From Phyto melanocephala (lineage: Eukaryota > Arthropoda > Insecta > Diptera > Rhinophoridae), in contig OW799234.1 of the NCBI GenBank assembly GCA_941918925.1, positions 134,272,895 through 134,336,894 of the forward strand: DNA of 64,000 nt. The letters are read 5' to 3'. The notes beneath the pieces are model-generated. The model did no database searches and was not told the DNA's origin. It saw nothing but the letters and a program-made list of their open reading frames with translations. Positions 11,363-23,821 of the stretch are shown here, piece by piece (the first letter of the stretch is position 1; each line of letters opens with the position of its first letter). A program made the position numbers and the translations under genes.

Positions 11363-12019
11363 TACACTTCACACAGTGAAAAAGGGTATATATAGCTTTG
11401 CCATTCCGTTTCATTTTCATTTACGATCCAATTAAGTATATACTTTCTGAAAGCTTATGAATAGAGGAGTCAATTAAGCCCTGACCGTCTGTCCGTCTGC
11501 CCGTCTGCCCGTCTGTCCGTGTGTTGGTTGAAATCAACTTTTAGAAGCAACCATATGTTTCTCAAATCTTTTGGAAATATCCGGCAATTAATCGCTATTG
11601 AAATTCAGGACAATCGCCCCATAACTTTCTGAGATATGAGCAAAAAACCACGACCACCTCGTTTTTTTTCACAATTACAACAACAACCTACATACATACA
11701 TACTGGTTAGAGTAAACGTGGCATCAAATTCCAGCTGAGCCAAAAAAATTTTATTTTATTTTATATATTATTTATTTTTTTTATTTTTTTTGATATTTTT
11801 TTAAAAAATTTTTAAAAAATATTTAAATTTTTTTTTTTTAATTTTTTTTTATTTTTAATATATTTTTTTTTTTTTTTTTTTTTTTTTGGTATGTTTTTTA
11901 CATGTATGTACGTATTTTATATGAGATGAATGGTGATACCAACAATTGTTATTGCATGACTACACGTTGTGAAGGGTATATAAGATTCGGCACGGCCGAA
12001 TATAGCACTGTTACTTGTT
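11361..12019 (+). mobile_element. HINE-like element, near full length
   Basis: It starts TATACACTTCACACAGTG...AAGGGTATATATAG (a terminal hairpin), then CATTCCGTTTCATTTTC, GAATAGAGGAGTCAATTAAG, a TCTGTCCGTCTGCCCG repeat, GTTGAAATCAACTTTTAGAA, GAGATATGAGCAAAAAACCA and the tRNA-like block at 11701-11741. A long poly-T core (about 11745-11887) follows, then GAGATGAATGGTGATA, CTACACGTTGTGAAGGGTAT, the TATATAAG box, the hairpin ATTCGGCACGGCCGAAT and TTACTTGTT. Non-coding. It serves as a reference copy for the other insertions here. Confidence 0.88.
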
Positions 12020-12139
12020 CATTCAACAATTGAACAATCTTAAAAAATAAAATTTAGTAACATATTTTGAACTATATTTAATCAACATGAAATTCGTAAT
12101 ACGGTTTACGTAAAAAATATAACAATTAAGAATCCTATA

Positions 12140-12560
12140 TTCATCCGTGTGAAATCTTATTATACACTTCATCAGCATGTACCACATAATAGCGTACGTA
12201 GCCTATTTTTTCATATATAATATTTTACGCAATTTTTCTTTTTAACTACAAATATCATCTTTGATTTTAAATTTTTTTAAAGTTTCTGTATTCTAAATAC
12301 TAGTCAAGCGCCTTGATTTGATACCCATATTGTTGGGGTAAAAACAAATGCTCCTCCATTTTGTTTCAGACGCCATCTTGGATTTTACACTTTTTCTTTT
12401 ATTTTACTTATATATTTTTGTTACTTTTTAACTTTTTCACAGTTTACAGCATGTTACTGGTTAGGACTATTCATTTGATAGTAATAACGAGGAGGTTAAA
12501 GTTGAGGTGAAATACCAGATTTTATCCATATATAAATTTATTGTATGCCATTTTGCATTA
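12140..12560 (-). mobile_element. HINE fragment carrying the tandem-unit segment
   Basis: It contains CTAGTCAAGCGCCTTGATTT, GATACCCATATTG, TCCTCCATTTTGTTTCAGAC and GCCATCTTGGATTTTACA, the reverse complement of the units in the elements at 22071, 36391, 56099 and 63587. TTATACACTTCATCAGCATG at about 12159 resembles the inner side of the 3' end of the copy at 56099. Neither terminus is preserved. Confidence 0.65.
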
Positions 12561-13759
12561 GCAGCCATTAAAATTATCTTAGAGTGTGTTATATACCGCT
12601 AGTCCGCTAGACGAGACTGTGATACGGAATCCGCAAGTGTCGATACGAGGCTGTACCTAGAGATTTCAGACATTTTCAGTCATCAACTTACCCAGGTTTA
12701 AACTCGAGAACTCTCATTGGTTTTCATAAAACTGAAGCTGAAGCTGAAGCAGAAACTAAAAAATTATAATCATACACTTTGTTGTCTTCTAGAATTTTTG
12801 ACAGTTCTTTTACATCGTTAAAATCATCAGACTGTACAGTAGGAGGTATTTAAGTGTTTAAATAATGACTCTTGAAATTTGTTTATTACCTAACGACCCT
12901 TTTATGATTTATGACTTGTGGTGACTAAAGGAAAATGTCATAATTATTACTACTTAAATAGCTGGTGCTATCTATGTTTTTTCTCACAGCATCATGAGAA
13001 AACCTGATAACAAATTGTTCATTTTAATGAAATTTTCTTTATGATAATGTACAAAATAAACTTGTATTTATTATATGTATGAAATATATTTTCTACTGCT
13101 GTCATTCATTTTATTTATTTTTGGCGTTAGTGTTACAATAACAAAATATATTTAAAATTTACACTCATCATTTGAGTTCTAGAAACAACACATAGAATGA
13201 ATCCACAAACAGTAAAAGTTAAACGTATAAACTTATTCAGTTATGAGCGAGTTAAAATAATATGAATCTGCTGTTTGCTGAGGGCATGATGGACGAGCGA
13301 GAACGCAGAGAAATGCGCTTTTTGTCAAATGACATTATTTTCACTATGATATTTTGCTTAAAATTTGGAATTTAACTAATCAACGAGTTTTGACACAAAA
13401 GACTTTATGCGTACAAAATTTGTCTTACTTAGGAGCTCAAACCAACAGACAATGAAAAACGCAGATATTTCATTCGATTTCAATCAATGCCAACTTTCAA
13501 AAAAAAAGTTATCATCTTCGATTAAGCATATTTCCATCCGAATGGCTTTGTGTATACACAATATTGTAGTTAATAATAAATTTTATTTTAATTTTTATCA
13601 AATAAATTTTTATATTTTTAGCGCTTTTTTTAAATTTACGTATGAAAATTTGTTTAACTATTATTCAGAAAATAACTCAATTGGCAACAGTGCATAGTCA
13701 CAGCAGGGTTGTTGCATACAATTATGAATTTATCTCTCTTCATCATATGACTGTAACTA
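12561..13759. other. Unassigned stretch
   Basis: 12600-12780 is locally GC-richer (TAGTCCGCTAGACGAGAC, then a GAAGCT triplet-like run at about 12732) but reads as no known protein on either strand. A 96-codon frame at 13407-13697 has AT-driven composition. Confidence 0.4.
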
Positions 13760-14375
13760 AAGGGTGATTAAATTTTAAAGGCCGATATTAATTTTAAATA
13801 AAACACAAATTATTTAGGAAATTATTGTCGTTTCTTTTTATTGTGATAATATTGGTATGGTCAATTATGTATGTATGGAACAAAATATCGGCCAAACGGC
13901 CGCCGCGAATTCAGCGGCACACCTCCATCCGATGGTCCAAATTTTCAATGACAATGTTGTTGTTCAATTGTTGGCCACGATGATGAGTCGAGGTTGACTG
14001 CTCTTTTGCCACACTATCAAAGCAGCAATGTTTTCCGTTCAACGAATTAAGGAGGCATTCACAGATGCTTTCACATTTCATACAGACCTGTTTTGCTGAA
14101 ATTTAAATATTTTTCACAATTTTCCCGATTGTAGACGATTTTTAACGATTATGTTCACCAAAAGGATCACGAAGGGTACGAAATGCATTTTGATTTGAAC
14201 GTCCATTTTTATAATAAGCCTGAATAACTTCAACGCAATGCTCGATTGTGTATATTTCCATGGTTCAAATTGAGTTGGTCTGAAATTGAGAAATGTCAAA
14301 TGAAATGCAGAAAACAAACTTGACGTTTAGATGTGGTTTATAGTCAACATCGGCCCTTTAAACTTAACGACCCTT
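13760..14375 (-). mobile_element. TA-flanked Tc1/mariner-derived element, copy B
   Basis: Left end TA|AAGGGTGATTAAATTTTAAA and right end TTTAAACTTAACGACCCTT|TA are inverted with a TA duplication. The minus strand carries the transposase N-terminus: an ATG within TTTGAACCATGG near 14260, then a helix-turn-helix region with frameshifts (HCVEVIQAYY-like), and the SVAKEQSTSTHHRGQQ-like linker near 14000. About 616 bp, the same internally deleted structure as copy A. Confidence 0.87.
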
Positions 14376-15164
14376 TATTATAAAATATTCTAAAGCACTA
14401 ATTTCTTAAGGGCAACAAGTATTTCTACAAATTCAAGTTCAAAGAATACTGATTCTCGTTAAATATTAGGCAACCAAATCTTTCAACGTTGAAGGACCCG
14501 AGCAAAATAAAGTAATTTATGTAAATTTTGTAAATTTTGTTTTAAAATACCAAATAGAGAAATAAAATCAAATAGTAGAAACAAAATAATTTTCCTGTGG
14601 TTTCATTTACACCATATTTACAGATTTTAAATATGTAATAAATGTTATATTTCCCTTTTCAAAACAAAATGCCAACCACCCCTCTCAAGCATTTAAATAT
14701 TTTATTCGCATTCGCATAATTCGTTTATGTATGTTCATTTGAATAAGTGTACGTTGTCTATATTTACGTTGTGGGTACTTTACCGTCAAAAAATATTTAG
14801 TTTGTGGAGAATAAAATGTTTAGCATATAAATTGCTCATTCCTTATTTTATTAAGAATCGGATGTCCTGTCCAATTTCATGGCATGTTAAGGACATAAAT
14901 AATATTTGCAGTAATTAGTTATGCTTTATCATCATTATTAGAGTGGCTTAAATTTACATTTTTACAAGCCATTCTATATTTTGTAAACACATAACCACAA
15001 ACACGTATTCAATATTGTTAACACTTTACATAAATACGTATTCATGAAATTTCAAATCAAATTCGTTGTTTTGCGATCAAACACAAACAACGAAAGCAAA
15101 CACATTTTCGTATAGACTACCACAATGCTTGCTGAGCATGTTTGATGTGTATCTAGTCAAATGT
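14376..15164. other. AT-rich stretch, nothing recognised
   Basis: No element ends or coding signal seen. A short perfect duplication GTAAATTTTGTAAATTTTGT is at about 14520-14540. Confidence 0.45.
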
Positions 15165-15830
15165 TCTGGAATTTATGTGTTCTATTTCACACTACTTTCA
15201 ATCACTATACTTCAGTGTTAACATGAATAACAAAACATTACTCTATCCGAAATAAATTAACTATCGCTCAAAAAGTTGTTCTCTACAGTTTTATTAGTGT
15301 TTGTTTGCTTGTTTTGTTTGTTTAAAACAAAATATACTATCAAAACAAAGAACGATAATGAAATAAAGAAGCAGCAAGTTATAGCAAAGACATAGAGTAT
15401 AATAGAGCATATACAAGGAAAACGTAGAAAATATTAAACAGGAGTTAGACTAAACAATTATATTAAGAGTAATTTAAAGAGCAAACACTTCCCAATTAAT
15501 GGATTTCCTTAATGCATATGAACTTATCTCAGTACAGAATACTTAAAGTTTAAGTTTTTGTTTCAGTTTTTCTTTAGTCTTAGTCTACTATCAAAACATT
15601 CAGAATATTATATTTTACTTTTGAAGTTCTATTTCACCTTTGTACTGTTTCAACCTTGTTTTTTCCAACATTGTTCTATTCTTTATTACTTCTGTCGTAA
15701 AGCAAAACACATTTTTTTTCAATAATATATATTTCATAACGGGACAGTTGTAAGTATACAAACACTATTCTAAATTCAATGAGATTGCTTGTTACCCATT
15801 TCTCTTACAATTGTGCAGTTTTTTTACTAG
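15165..15830 (+). repeat. Old dispersed repeat X, copy 1
   Basis: TGTTCTATTT, TACTTCAGTGT, GTTCTCTACAGTTTTATTAG, GACATAGAGTATAATAGAGC, TAAAGCAAAACACAT and TGAGATTGCTTGT occur in the same order and similar spacing at 39745-40300. The two copies are diverged and non-coding, and no terminal structure was found. The family is unknown. Confidence 0.6.
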
Positions 15831-16806
15831 CATTTAGTCCCTTTTATACTCCATATGTTGGTCACAAATATAAAGGCCCTAACTCAAAATATTTTAACTT
15901 TTACGGAGAAGGTAAAAATTAATTAAAAACTGTATTAACTTAATGTAACTTCTTTTATAAAATTGACTGCAAAACTGTTGCTTTTGATACTATTGCATTA
16001 AACTTTTGTGTCAAAATGTATTTATGTTCAATATATTCAAATCACTGAAAAACTCAATATCATAAAAAATATCAGTTAGGGCCTTTTTACGTGTGACCAT
16101 TGACATATTAATTTATTTTTGCATTTTATTTTTTCTCTCATGTTAGCTGTTTAAATTATTTATATTGTTATTAGACTTTAAAAGGTTATAAGCCATAAAG
16201 AAAAGAATTTTGTTTCACTGAAATCGTGAGAAAGCACCACTTAATGAGGCCAAACCAAAAATTTATTTGTGTTTATGTTAATTGTCAACATCAAATGTTT
16301 CATCATGATTTTTGTTTTGTAAAAGAAATTCAAGTGAAGAATAATATTTCGAGTTTACAAAAACAAAATCCAATTGCTGCAATATCATGTATTAAATATG
16401 GAAACTCCCCTAATAACTACAAAATACTTGAAATTTTTTTAGTGAATTAGAAATTATTTTAAAAAAATATATGTATATTCCAAGACAAACCTAAAAATTT
16501 AAAAAAAAAAATTTAAAAGTCAAAACATAAGCTCATGTCATACCGGATGGTCGAGTCTTAGGATAAACTTACCAGTGTTGTTCTCTTACCAACAAATTAA
16601 TTTAAAGGGGATAATAGTTATAATTATTTATGTATTTAATAATATTTGCGGATTTAAGGCTCGCGATATAAAATCAACCCAAAATATATACAGTGAAATA
16701 CTGCTGGTGACGCTCTTTAGCAATTCAGTTAAATAAAAAATGTTAAAAACTCCTATTTTTGAAAGCCTAGTGACCATAAAAGCTACATTTTAGTATATTC
16801 ATTATA
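15831..16806. other. AT-rich stretch, nothing recognised
   Basis: Contains a 74-codon frame (16226-16450) with no recognised motif, and a poly-A/T run at about 16500. No element ends seen. Confidence 0.4.
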
Positions 16807-17318
16807 AGCAGTAGCTAAATTTTAAAGGCCGATGTTGATTGTGAACCACACCTAAACGTCAAGTTTTTTTCTGTATTTCATTTAACATTTCTCAATTTCA
16901 ATCTAACTCAATTTGAACCATGGAAACGCGTTAAAGCATAAAAATGGACGTTCAAATTAAAATGCATTTCGTGCACTTCGTGATTCTTTTGGTCAACATA
17001 ATCGTTAAAATTCGTCTACAATCGGAAGAATTGTAAAAAAATATTTAAATTTCAGCTAAACAGGTCTGTATAAAATGTGAAAACATCTGTGAATGCCTTT
17101 ATAGTTCGTTGAACGTAAAACATTGCTATTTTTTGCAATAGTGTAGAGAAAGAGCAGCCAACCTTAACTCATCCTCGTCCCCAACAATTAAATATCAACA
17201 TTGTCATTGAAGACTTGGCCGGTATTTTGCTCCACACATAATTGAACCATACCAATATTATCATAATTATTTCTTAAATAATTTGTGTTTTATTCAAAAT
17301 CATCATCGCTAAAATAAG
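16807..17318 (+). mobile_element. TA-flanked Tc1/mariner-derived element, copy C (degraded)
   Basis: The same family as copies A, B and D in the opposite orientation. The left end AGCAGTAGCTAAATTTTAAA is a mutated TIR, followed by CCACACCTAAACGTCAAG. CAATTTGAACCATGG begins the transposase N-terminus at about 16908, and CATTTCGTGCACTTCGTGAT, then CAATCGGAAGAATTGTAAAA encode FRALRD- and TIGRIVK-like blocks with frameshifts. The right end near 17318 is badly eroded. Confidence 0.75.
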
Positions 17319-17500
17319 CATTAATAACGATTGCTTTATTAAGGTGAAAAATATAGAGAGAAATATTTGAAAAATGATTATCTGACATTATTACTTATTG
17401 TTGGTTGGCTCAGACGATATTCAATTGGGAAGTCAAATTATTGATCACACCTTGCACATATGGAGACAAAAATCACTTGTATGTAATTAGTTTTCAATAC

Positions 17501-18182
17501 GGGGGGGTGCTTTAATACCATGTGAGATAAGGCCATGATGGCTTTAATTTGAATGGGAGGTAAAGCCATCATGGCCTTATCTCACATTAGCATTTTACAT
17601 TGAATAATAGTTTTCTTATTTTTATAATTAATTAAATTTTATTCCTGTGAGGCACGCAGGAAAACTTAATTCAGCGAAGCCACCTCCCGCGTCAAACTGG
17701 AGGAGAAAACCCGTAAGCACGGCCGCAGGCCGCAACGCAGAAAAACTTTAGTACGCGAGGCCAGATTACAATACTTAACTTTAGTGTCTCCTAGAAGACA
17801 TTTTTTACAGAATGTTATTATTATTGGAATCTGGCTTCGCATACTAAAGTTTTTCTGCGTTGCGGCCTGCGGCCGTGCTTACGGGTTTTCTCCTCCAGTT
17901 GGACGCGGCAGGTGGCTTCGCTGAATAAAGTTTTCCTGCGTGCGTCACAAGAATAAAAATTAATTAATTATAAAAATAATTATAGCAATATTCTGAAAAA
18001 ATATGGCTTTATCATATTTGCGAAAAAAAATATGGCTTTATCTCTCATTTCGCAAAATTTAAAATATGGCCTTACCTCTCAATGATTGGGTATTGCCCAA
18101 TTGGCTTTATCTCCCATTCAATTGGGCAATAAAGCCATCATGGCCTTATCTCACATGGTATTAAAGCACCCCCCCCCCCCCC
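17501..18182. mobile_element. Foldback element with 9-bp target duplication (MULE/FB-like)
   Basis: Flanked by exact 9-bp TTTCAATAC at 17492-17500 and 18183-18191. The ends are a 46-bp inverted repeat starting with a homopolymer (7 G at left, 14 C at right) then GTGCTTTAATACCATGTGAG. A second, GC-rich inverted repeat (left about 17617-17767, right about 17828-17978) is roughly 94% identical by eye and encloses a 60-nt loop; it contains CACGGCCGCAGGCCGCAACG. The left outer arm folds on itself (17520-17586). Each inner arm also has a direct repeat of about 27 bp (GCAG(G/A)AAAACTT...GCCA). No coding capacity. The 9-bp duplication and nested foldback structure fit MULE or Drosophila FB-type elements. 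Confidence 0.85.
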
Positions 18183-18191
18183 TTTCAATAC

Positions 18192-19514
18192 AAGTTTCTT
18201 TAAAAGAGATATTGAAATACAAAATAAGCAAATTCTATTATATATTCTTATAATGAAATAATAATTACGCAAAATGGTTAATTTGCATTCAAATCGGTGG
18301 CCATTCAAATGTGGTGCGAAAAAAAAAATTCACTGATATTGGTCCTTTAGCCATCACCATTCACTGTAACATTATTTTCGGCTTTAAAAGAACTACACAG
18401 CAATAATTCTACCGGCCTATAAAGTACCCACAATAATAATATTTTGTGGAGGTAACAGTTTTTTAAAAGTGACTTGTAAATTACATTCACTCCAAGTATG
18501 AAGGTTTTGCTAACTGTCGTATTCAGTCAACCAAAAGTGATCGAACCATATTTTTTATGAAAAATCAACACAATTTTTAGCCATTATGTGGATGTGGGTC
18601 TTTTATAATAAAATGGAAAAATTTTTCACACACGGCACAAGTAACAACTGTCTAAATTTCTTATATATCCAGCAGTATTGGCAACGTAAATTTATTGTCT
18701 TCTTTTTTTGAAGATACAGAGATATCGTTAAGATATCGACTTAATACACATATACATTAAAATATAAAAACATTTTTCATTCTAATACCTCTTCATTCGC
18801 TTGCTATACAGTGGGTTTGTGCGTAATGTCCAATTATTAACATGATTGTCTTATTATTAGACAGATTGCGAATGAAATTTTGTTGCGGTGTACTTGAGTG
18901 ATTGTGATTGTGTGTGTTTTCCGGCTGTGATACATTGTAATTTAAAATGAAAAACTTACTGATATAAAGTACAAATTTGTATCATACAAACAAGTTTTGC
19001 ATATCGATTTACTTTTTTTTTAAATAAAAGTTTTTTTCATGACTTTTCCTCAAAAAACGTACAGGAATAGGAAATGTCAAGTTGTCAGCGAAACGTGCTT
19101 ATTAAAATGTTTGTCTTTAAATCTCGTAAGTTGATGTTGTCTCTCATTTGTTTGGAAAATTTGTTCAACATCGTATTAAGTGAAGAATATTTTTTCTACG
19201 AAAATACCGTATTAAGCAAAATTACAATAAAGAATTTATTTTGGAATTATAGCTAAAATATTTGTATTAAAGGTAATAAGACTTTATCTTTTACAAAGAA
19301 TTTTTTTTTTTTTTGCTTTTTTCTTATCTGCACAATTATATCAGGTGTTATTTGTTATTCAAAAAAAATCTATAAAATATATTTTAACAGCTTTTTAATA
19401 ACATTTTGCAACTTTTATTTAATATAAATGCTTTATTATACTATTTTTGCAATCAACATAACAAATATTAATTGACTTAACTATAAAGTAGATTTAAACA
19501 CTTGATTTCTTCAA
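18192..19514. other. AT-rich stretch, nothing recognised
   Basis: Only short AT-biased frames, e.g. 60 codons at 19074-19256. No element ends identified. Confidence 0.4.
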
Positions 19515-20138
19515 TCCGTGTGAAATTTCTACAATTTTCGTTTCCGAGCCCATAAAGCATATATTTTCTGAAAGCAAATTGTCCGTCTGTCCGTTTGACC
19601 GTGTGTATGTTGAAATCAACTTTTTTAAGCCCTCCGCCATCGCCTGGACCCGCGTGAAGCATTAAAATATTGGAAATATTCGAGAGCAGACCGGTATTTA
19701 AAATCAGAAAATGTGGTACATAAACAACTGAGATATGAGGAAAAAACCACCACGACCTCGCTTTTTTACAATAACAACATACATACATACAAACGTGGTA
19801 TACTTTAGGTTAGAGGAAAAGTGGAATCCAATCCCATCTGAGCCAAAAAAAAAAATTTTTTTATTTTGTAAATTATTTTTATTGTTACTGTTAATTTTTT
19901 TATTTTGTATATTATTTATATTTTTATTATTTTTTTCTTAATTTTTTTTAACATATATAAGTGAACTAAGCTTATAATTTTACAATGGGATGTTTTTATG
20001 TATGTATGTTTTTTATATGTATGTAAGTACGTATTTCATATGAGATGAATGGTGATAAAAACAATTGTTATTCCATGACTACACGTTGTGAAGGGTATAT
20101 AAGATTCGGAACGGCCGAATATAGTACTCTTATATGTT
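19515..20138 (+). mobile_element. HINE-like element, 5' truncated
   Basis: It enters at CCGTGTGAAATTTCTACAAT, missing the TATACCC end, and proceeds through CCCATAAAGCATATATTTTC, TGTCCGTCTGTCCG, GTTGAAATCAACTTTTTTAA, AACTGAGATATGAGG, a tRNA-like block with mutated boxes (about 19795-19845) and a T-rich core. It then has TACACGTTGTGAAGGGTATA, the TATATAAG box, the ATTCGGAACGGCCGAAT hairpin and TATATGTT. Confidence 0.83.
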
Positions 20139-22070
20139 ATTGATTTATGTTTGTTTGTATTTATGTTTTTTTAGATTTAATAATAATAAGTATGAAATAA
20201 ATAATACAGATATCTAAAACTGAACAAAAAATCTCGCAAATTTATTCTTCAGGTGCTATCTTTGAATCTGACAAAATCAAAAGTTATTAAATTTTAAGAC
20301 CGCATAGTGACCCTGTATTTAGTGCCAACTCTTAATTCCAACCTTTTGGTCAGGTATCATAAGTGGTGTTAAAAAAATATTGTGGAAAAAACTCTACTTT
20401 TATAAACAATGTTTGATTTTTCTTTATCTACTTAAGATGCAACGTTTAGCTACGTTAGTGAGGGTACACAACTACATATTCCTTCTTGATTTATGTGTAA
20501 AAATAAAAAATGTAACTGAGATTGTTTTGCAAATTGTCTTAGAAATTTATTTGTTAGAAACTTAATCAAAGTCTTATAGTTTTATTTCCTTAAGTGAGTT
20601 TCAGAATTATACAAGAAAGTAGCATTAAAAGAGAAAATCTTTATAAATATTTAATACACCTTCTGAATTGTTTAATAGCAAAGAAAAACAAATATTTTAG
20701 TTTGTATGAATTTTCACTAATAAACACATTGTGAAACACAAAACTTTTAAATTATATTTGTATAAAAAAAGATTTTATACTTCTTCGAAGATTATATAAA
20801 ATAGTAAATAAAAAAATGTTTTGTTTTAAATTTAAGAAACGAAACTACATTGACCTACATTATAGTCCATTAAGCAATATTACGTTATAAGAAATTAATA
20901 AATAAATAAACACTATAAAACACAACTTATATTTGCAACTAACACCAGCAAAACTCAAAAAAGCTTTTTTTAACTTTATATACATTTGTATAATAATTTA
21001 ATGCGTAGACAAGTGTGAGTAAGATGTTTATCAAGTTTTGCACAATTATGCAATGACCAGACCACGGAGCGTATGAAAATTTTACCACAAGCAAATTACT
21101 CGAATGTTACTTATACGACCTGGATTGACATTGTTCAAATTAGAAAAAATTTGTATTAACTAAATTCACACAATCATGATTTCTTTCAAGCAATAAAGTT
21201 GTTCAGATTTACATGAACTGTTTTATCTTTTTGTTTATTTTTCTTAAAATCTTTTCATTATATTTTTGTTCAAAAAATTAACAATCACCGCAATAAACAA
21301 AATAATAACAAAGAAAGTAAAAAAGATGGAAAATGACAAACAAAAATACAATATTTTTTGTTTTAGTTTCCTCAAAGAAGTTAACAACGTGTTTAGAATG
21401 AAATTAGTTTGATCATATTTAACTGGTAACTTTAATACAAATTGTTTTTGTTGGTGACAAATTTTTTTTATGTCATACATAGTACTACATAGTACAACAT
21501 ATACACTAATATTGAGTCCAAGCTTTCGCATATATTTCTTTGTTGAACTGAAACATAAATTTCACTCTTATTAGGTATGGAAGTTGATGCTAAAATTCAA
21601 TAAATGGCATTAAATTATTGAATTTTTAGACTAAATTATATTTTTAAACTGGCTCAAGTTTTTTTTTAAATTCTTATTTTTATGTGAAGAAATTACATTT
21701 TTTATTTGTGATAATAAAAGAATTAAATTTTAGTAAAATTTTGTTCTAGTAGAAGGAGCATAATTGACATATCCAATAATTTGAAGTTTTAAAGCTTTTA
21801 AAAGCTGGTTAAAAGCTTTTTCCTAAAAATCTCCAAATATCATTTAAACAACTAAAGACGATTTAAGCTTTTTAGATAATACATCCCGGGATCTTTAATC
21901 GATAAATTTGGTCACTTTTGTTTTGGGGTGTCGCTAACCAGCTACTGGCACTGATTGTAAGGAGGAATTTTTTTACAAGTATTTTCTCAATTTCATATTA
22001 AAGTATATGAAAAGTGTTATTTGCTTATAAACAGCTCTACAAATAATGATCTCAGTTCATAATTTCATTT
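20139..22070. other. AT-rich stretch, nothing recognised
   Basis: Contains palindromic AGCTTTTAAAAGCTGG-type sequence near 21790-21815 and frames up to 95 codons with AT-driven composition. No mobile-element ends or host gene identified. Confidence 0.4.
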
Positions 22071-23337
22071 TTATACCCTTAACTTCAGGTGAAAAGTATA
22101 TAATACAACTTATTCTTTCTGTATTTAATTTCTACAATATTCATTTCGGATCTCTTAAAAGTATATATTTACTGAAAGCTTATGAACAAATAGAAGAGTA
22201 ACTTCAGTGATGACCCTCACTAATATCATCTTCAAAAAGCTTCCGCATGCTACACAGACTTAGTAATGGTATCAACCTTTTAAAAATATTTAGTATTAAG
22301 CTACTACTAACATCCTTTATAATCGATCACAACTTTCTGAGATATGGGCAACCTAGAGTGACCTCCTCTATTTTTTTTTTTCATATTTTTATCACCAAAG
22401 TTAACATTTTTCAGCCCCTTGAAACATGTTTCTTAACATTTATAGACATACTCCATCTCTAGATCTGTTTGAGAACAAATGTGGGAAAAAATATTTCTAA
22501 TCTTCAAACTTATATGCAAAAATTCTTCATCAAAATATACATACGTTTAAATGCAACAATTTTCTGAAGCTTCTTAACAATTTTTGGAAATTTTAGTGGC
22601 ACTAGATCCAAAGCCGTTGTCTCAAAAATTACTTCCAATAAAACCTCACAAACTCATTGGAAACCAACTAAGAGATAAACAACAAAATATAACTGGTTTA
22701 TGGTTTTTCGTAAAACTTACAAAAGGAAATCAATTTATTTAAACTTCTAGACAAACCAAGTGTTCAGCGTTAGTTTCGAGAAAAGGACCTTGACGTGTAA
22801 AATATAAAAGGCAAACAAGTTTTAAAAATGCAGAATTAACACAACTAAAAGATGGCGTTCAAATTAAGTTATTAGAATTTTACCCATCAATACTGATATG
22901 TAAAGGAAGGGTTAGACTAGTAGAATATAGTAAAGTATGAAACAATTATAATCCAAAATGGCGTGCCAAAATAAAACGGCGGGCAAATGGGTCATATACA
23001 ATTAACAGCTTTGTCACCTTCAATATTACCAGTATTGTTATAAAAAATCGTTTGACCAGTAGCATACAGAAAACTATTACAACGTGTAAAATCCAGGATA
23101 GCGTCCGAGACAAAATAGCTACAAATTTATAAACTCTATTTATATGGATATCAAATGATAGGACTTGACCAGTAGAATACAGTTAATATTGGTAGAAATA
23201 CAAATTAAAAATGTCGTCGGAAATAATAAAGCAAAATGGTGTATAACATTAAATCTGAAAAGTAGGCTAAGCTATGATGTGGTCACATGTTGACGAAGAC
23301 TATTCGGTACAGCCAAATATACCAGTCTAACTAGTCT
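22071..23337 (+). mobile_element. HINE-like element of the tandem-unit subfamily
   Basis: The 5' end TTATACCCTTAACTTCAGGT...GAAAAGTATA is followed by ATTTCTACAATATTCATTTC, TATATATTTACTGAAAGC and ACTTTCTGAGATATGGGCAA blocks. Its 3' half (about 22900-23300) is made of repeating units with AAAATGGCGTG-, ATATGGATATCAAATGATAG- and GACCAGTAGAATACAGTTAA-type motifs. It ends GACTATTCGGTACAGCCAAA, a damaged hairpin, and CTAACTAGT. Confidence 0.75.
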
Positions 23338-23821
23338 TTTTTAAATTTATTATAATTATTATAGTTAATACAAAACTAAAAGTCATGATTATTCAACGGC
23401 AAACAAAAGTCCAATAATTTTTTATTATATTTTCTGTATTTAAATAGCCATATGTATGGATGTATGCGTATCTATTTATGAATATCTGTATATGCATTAT
23501 GTGTTAAAAATAATATACAAGTTTCATAATGATAATAAATATAAAACGTGACTGAAAATTACACACATGAAAAAAGCAAATAAAACTAAAAACCCATTTC
23601 GACGTTTTTTTAATTTTAATAAAAAAAAACGTAACGACACATCTACATAATAAAACAAAAAGTACCAGATACAAGATAAGGACGTGTTAAATTTATAACT
23701 AAACCAAATTAAGCAAACATATCGTTAACTTCACTCGTAAAGGAACTCAGTCCAATTTAATAATGTTTTACTGTAAACAGATAAAACTTGATAAAATCAA
23801 TTAATTTTAATTTGTAAATGC
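23338..23821. other. AT-rich stretch, nothing recognised
   Basis: No frames or element ends of note. Confidence 0.4.

Noticed and set aside
11745..11887. Long poly-T tract as a retroposon tail or SINE end
   Set aside because: The same tract occupies the middle, not the end, of all full-length HINE copies of this subfamily.
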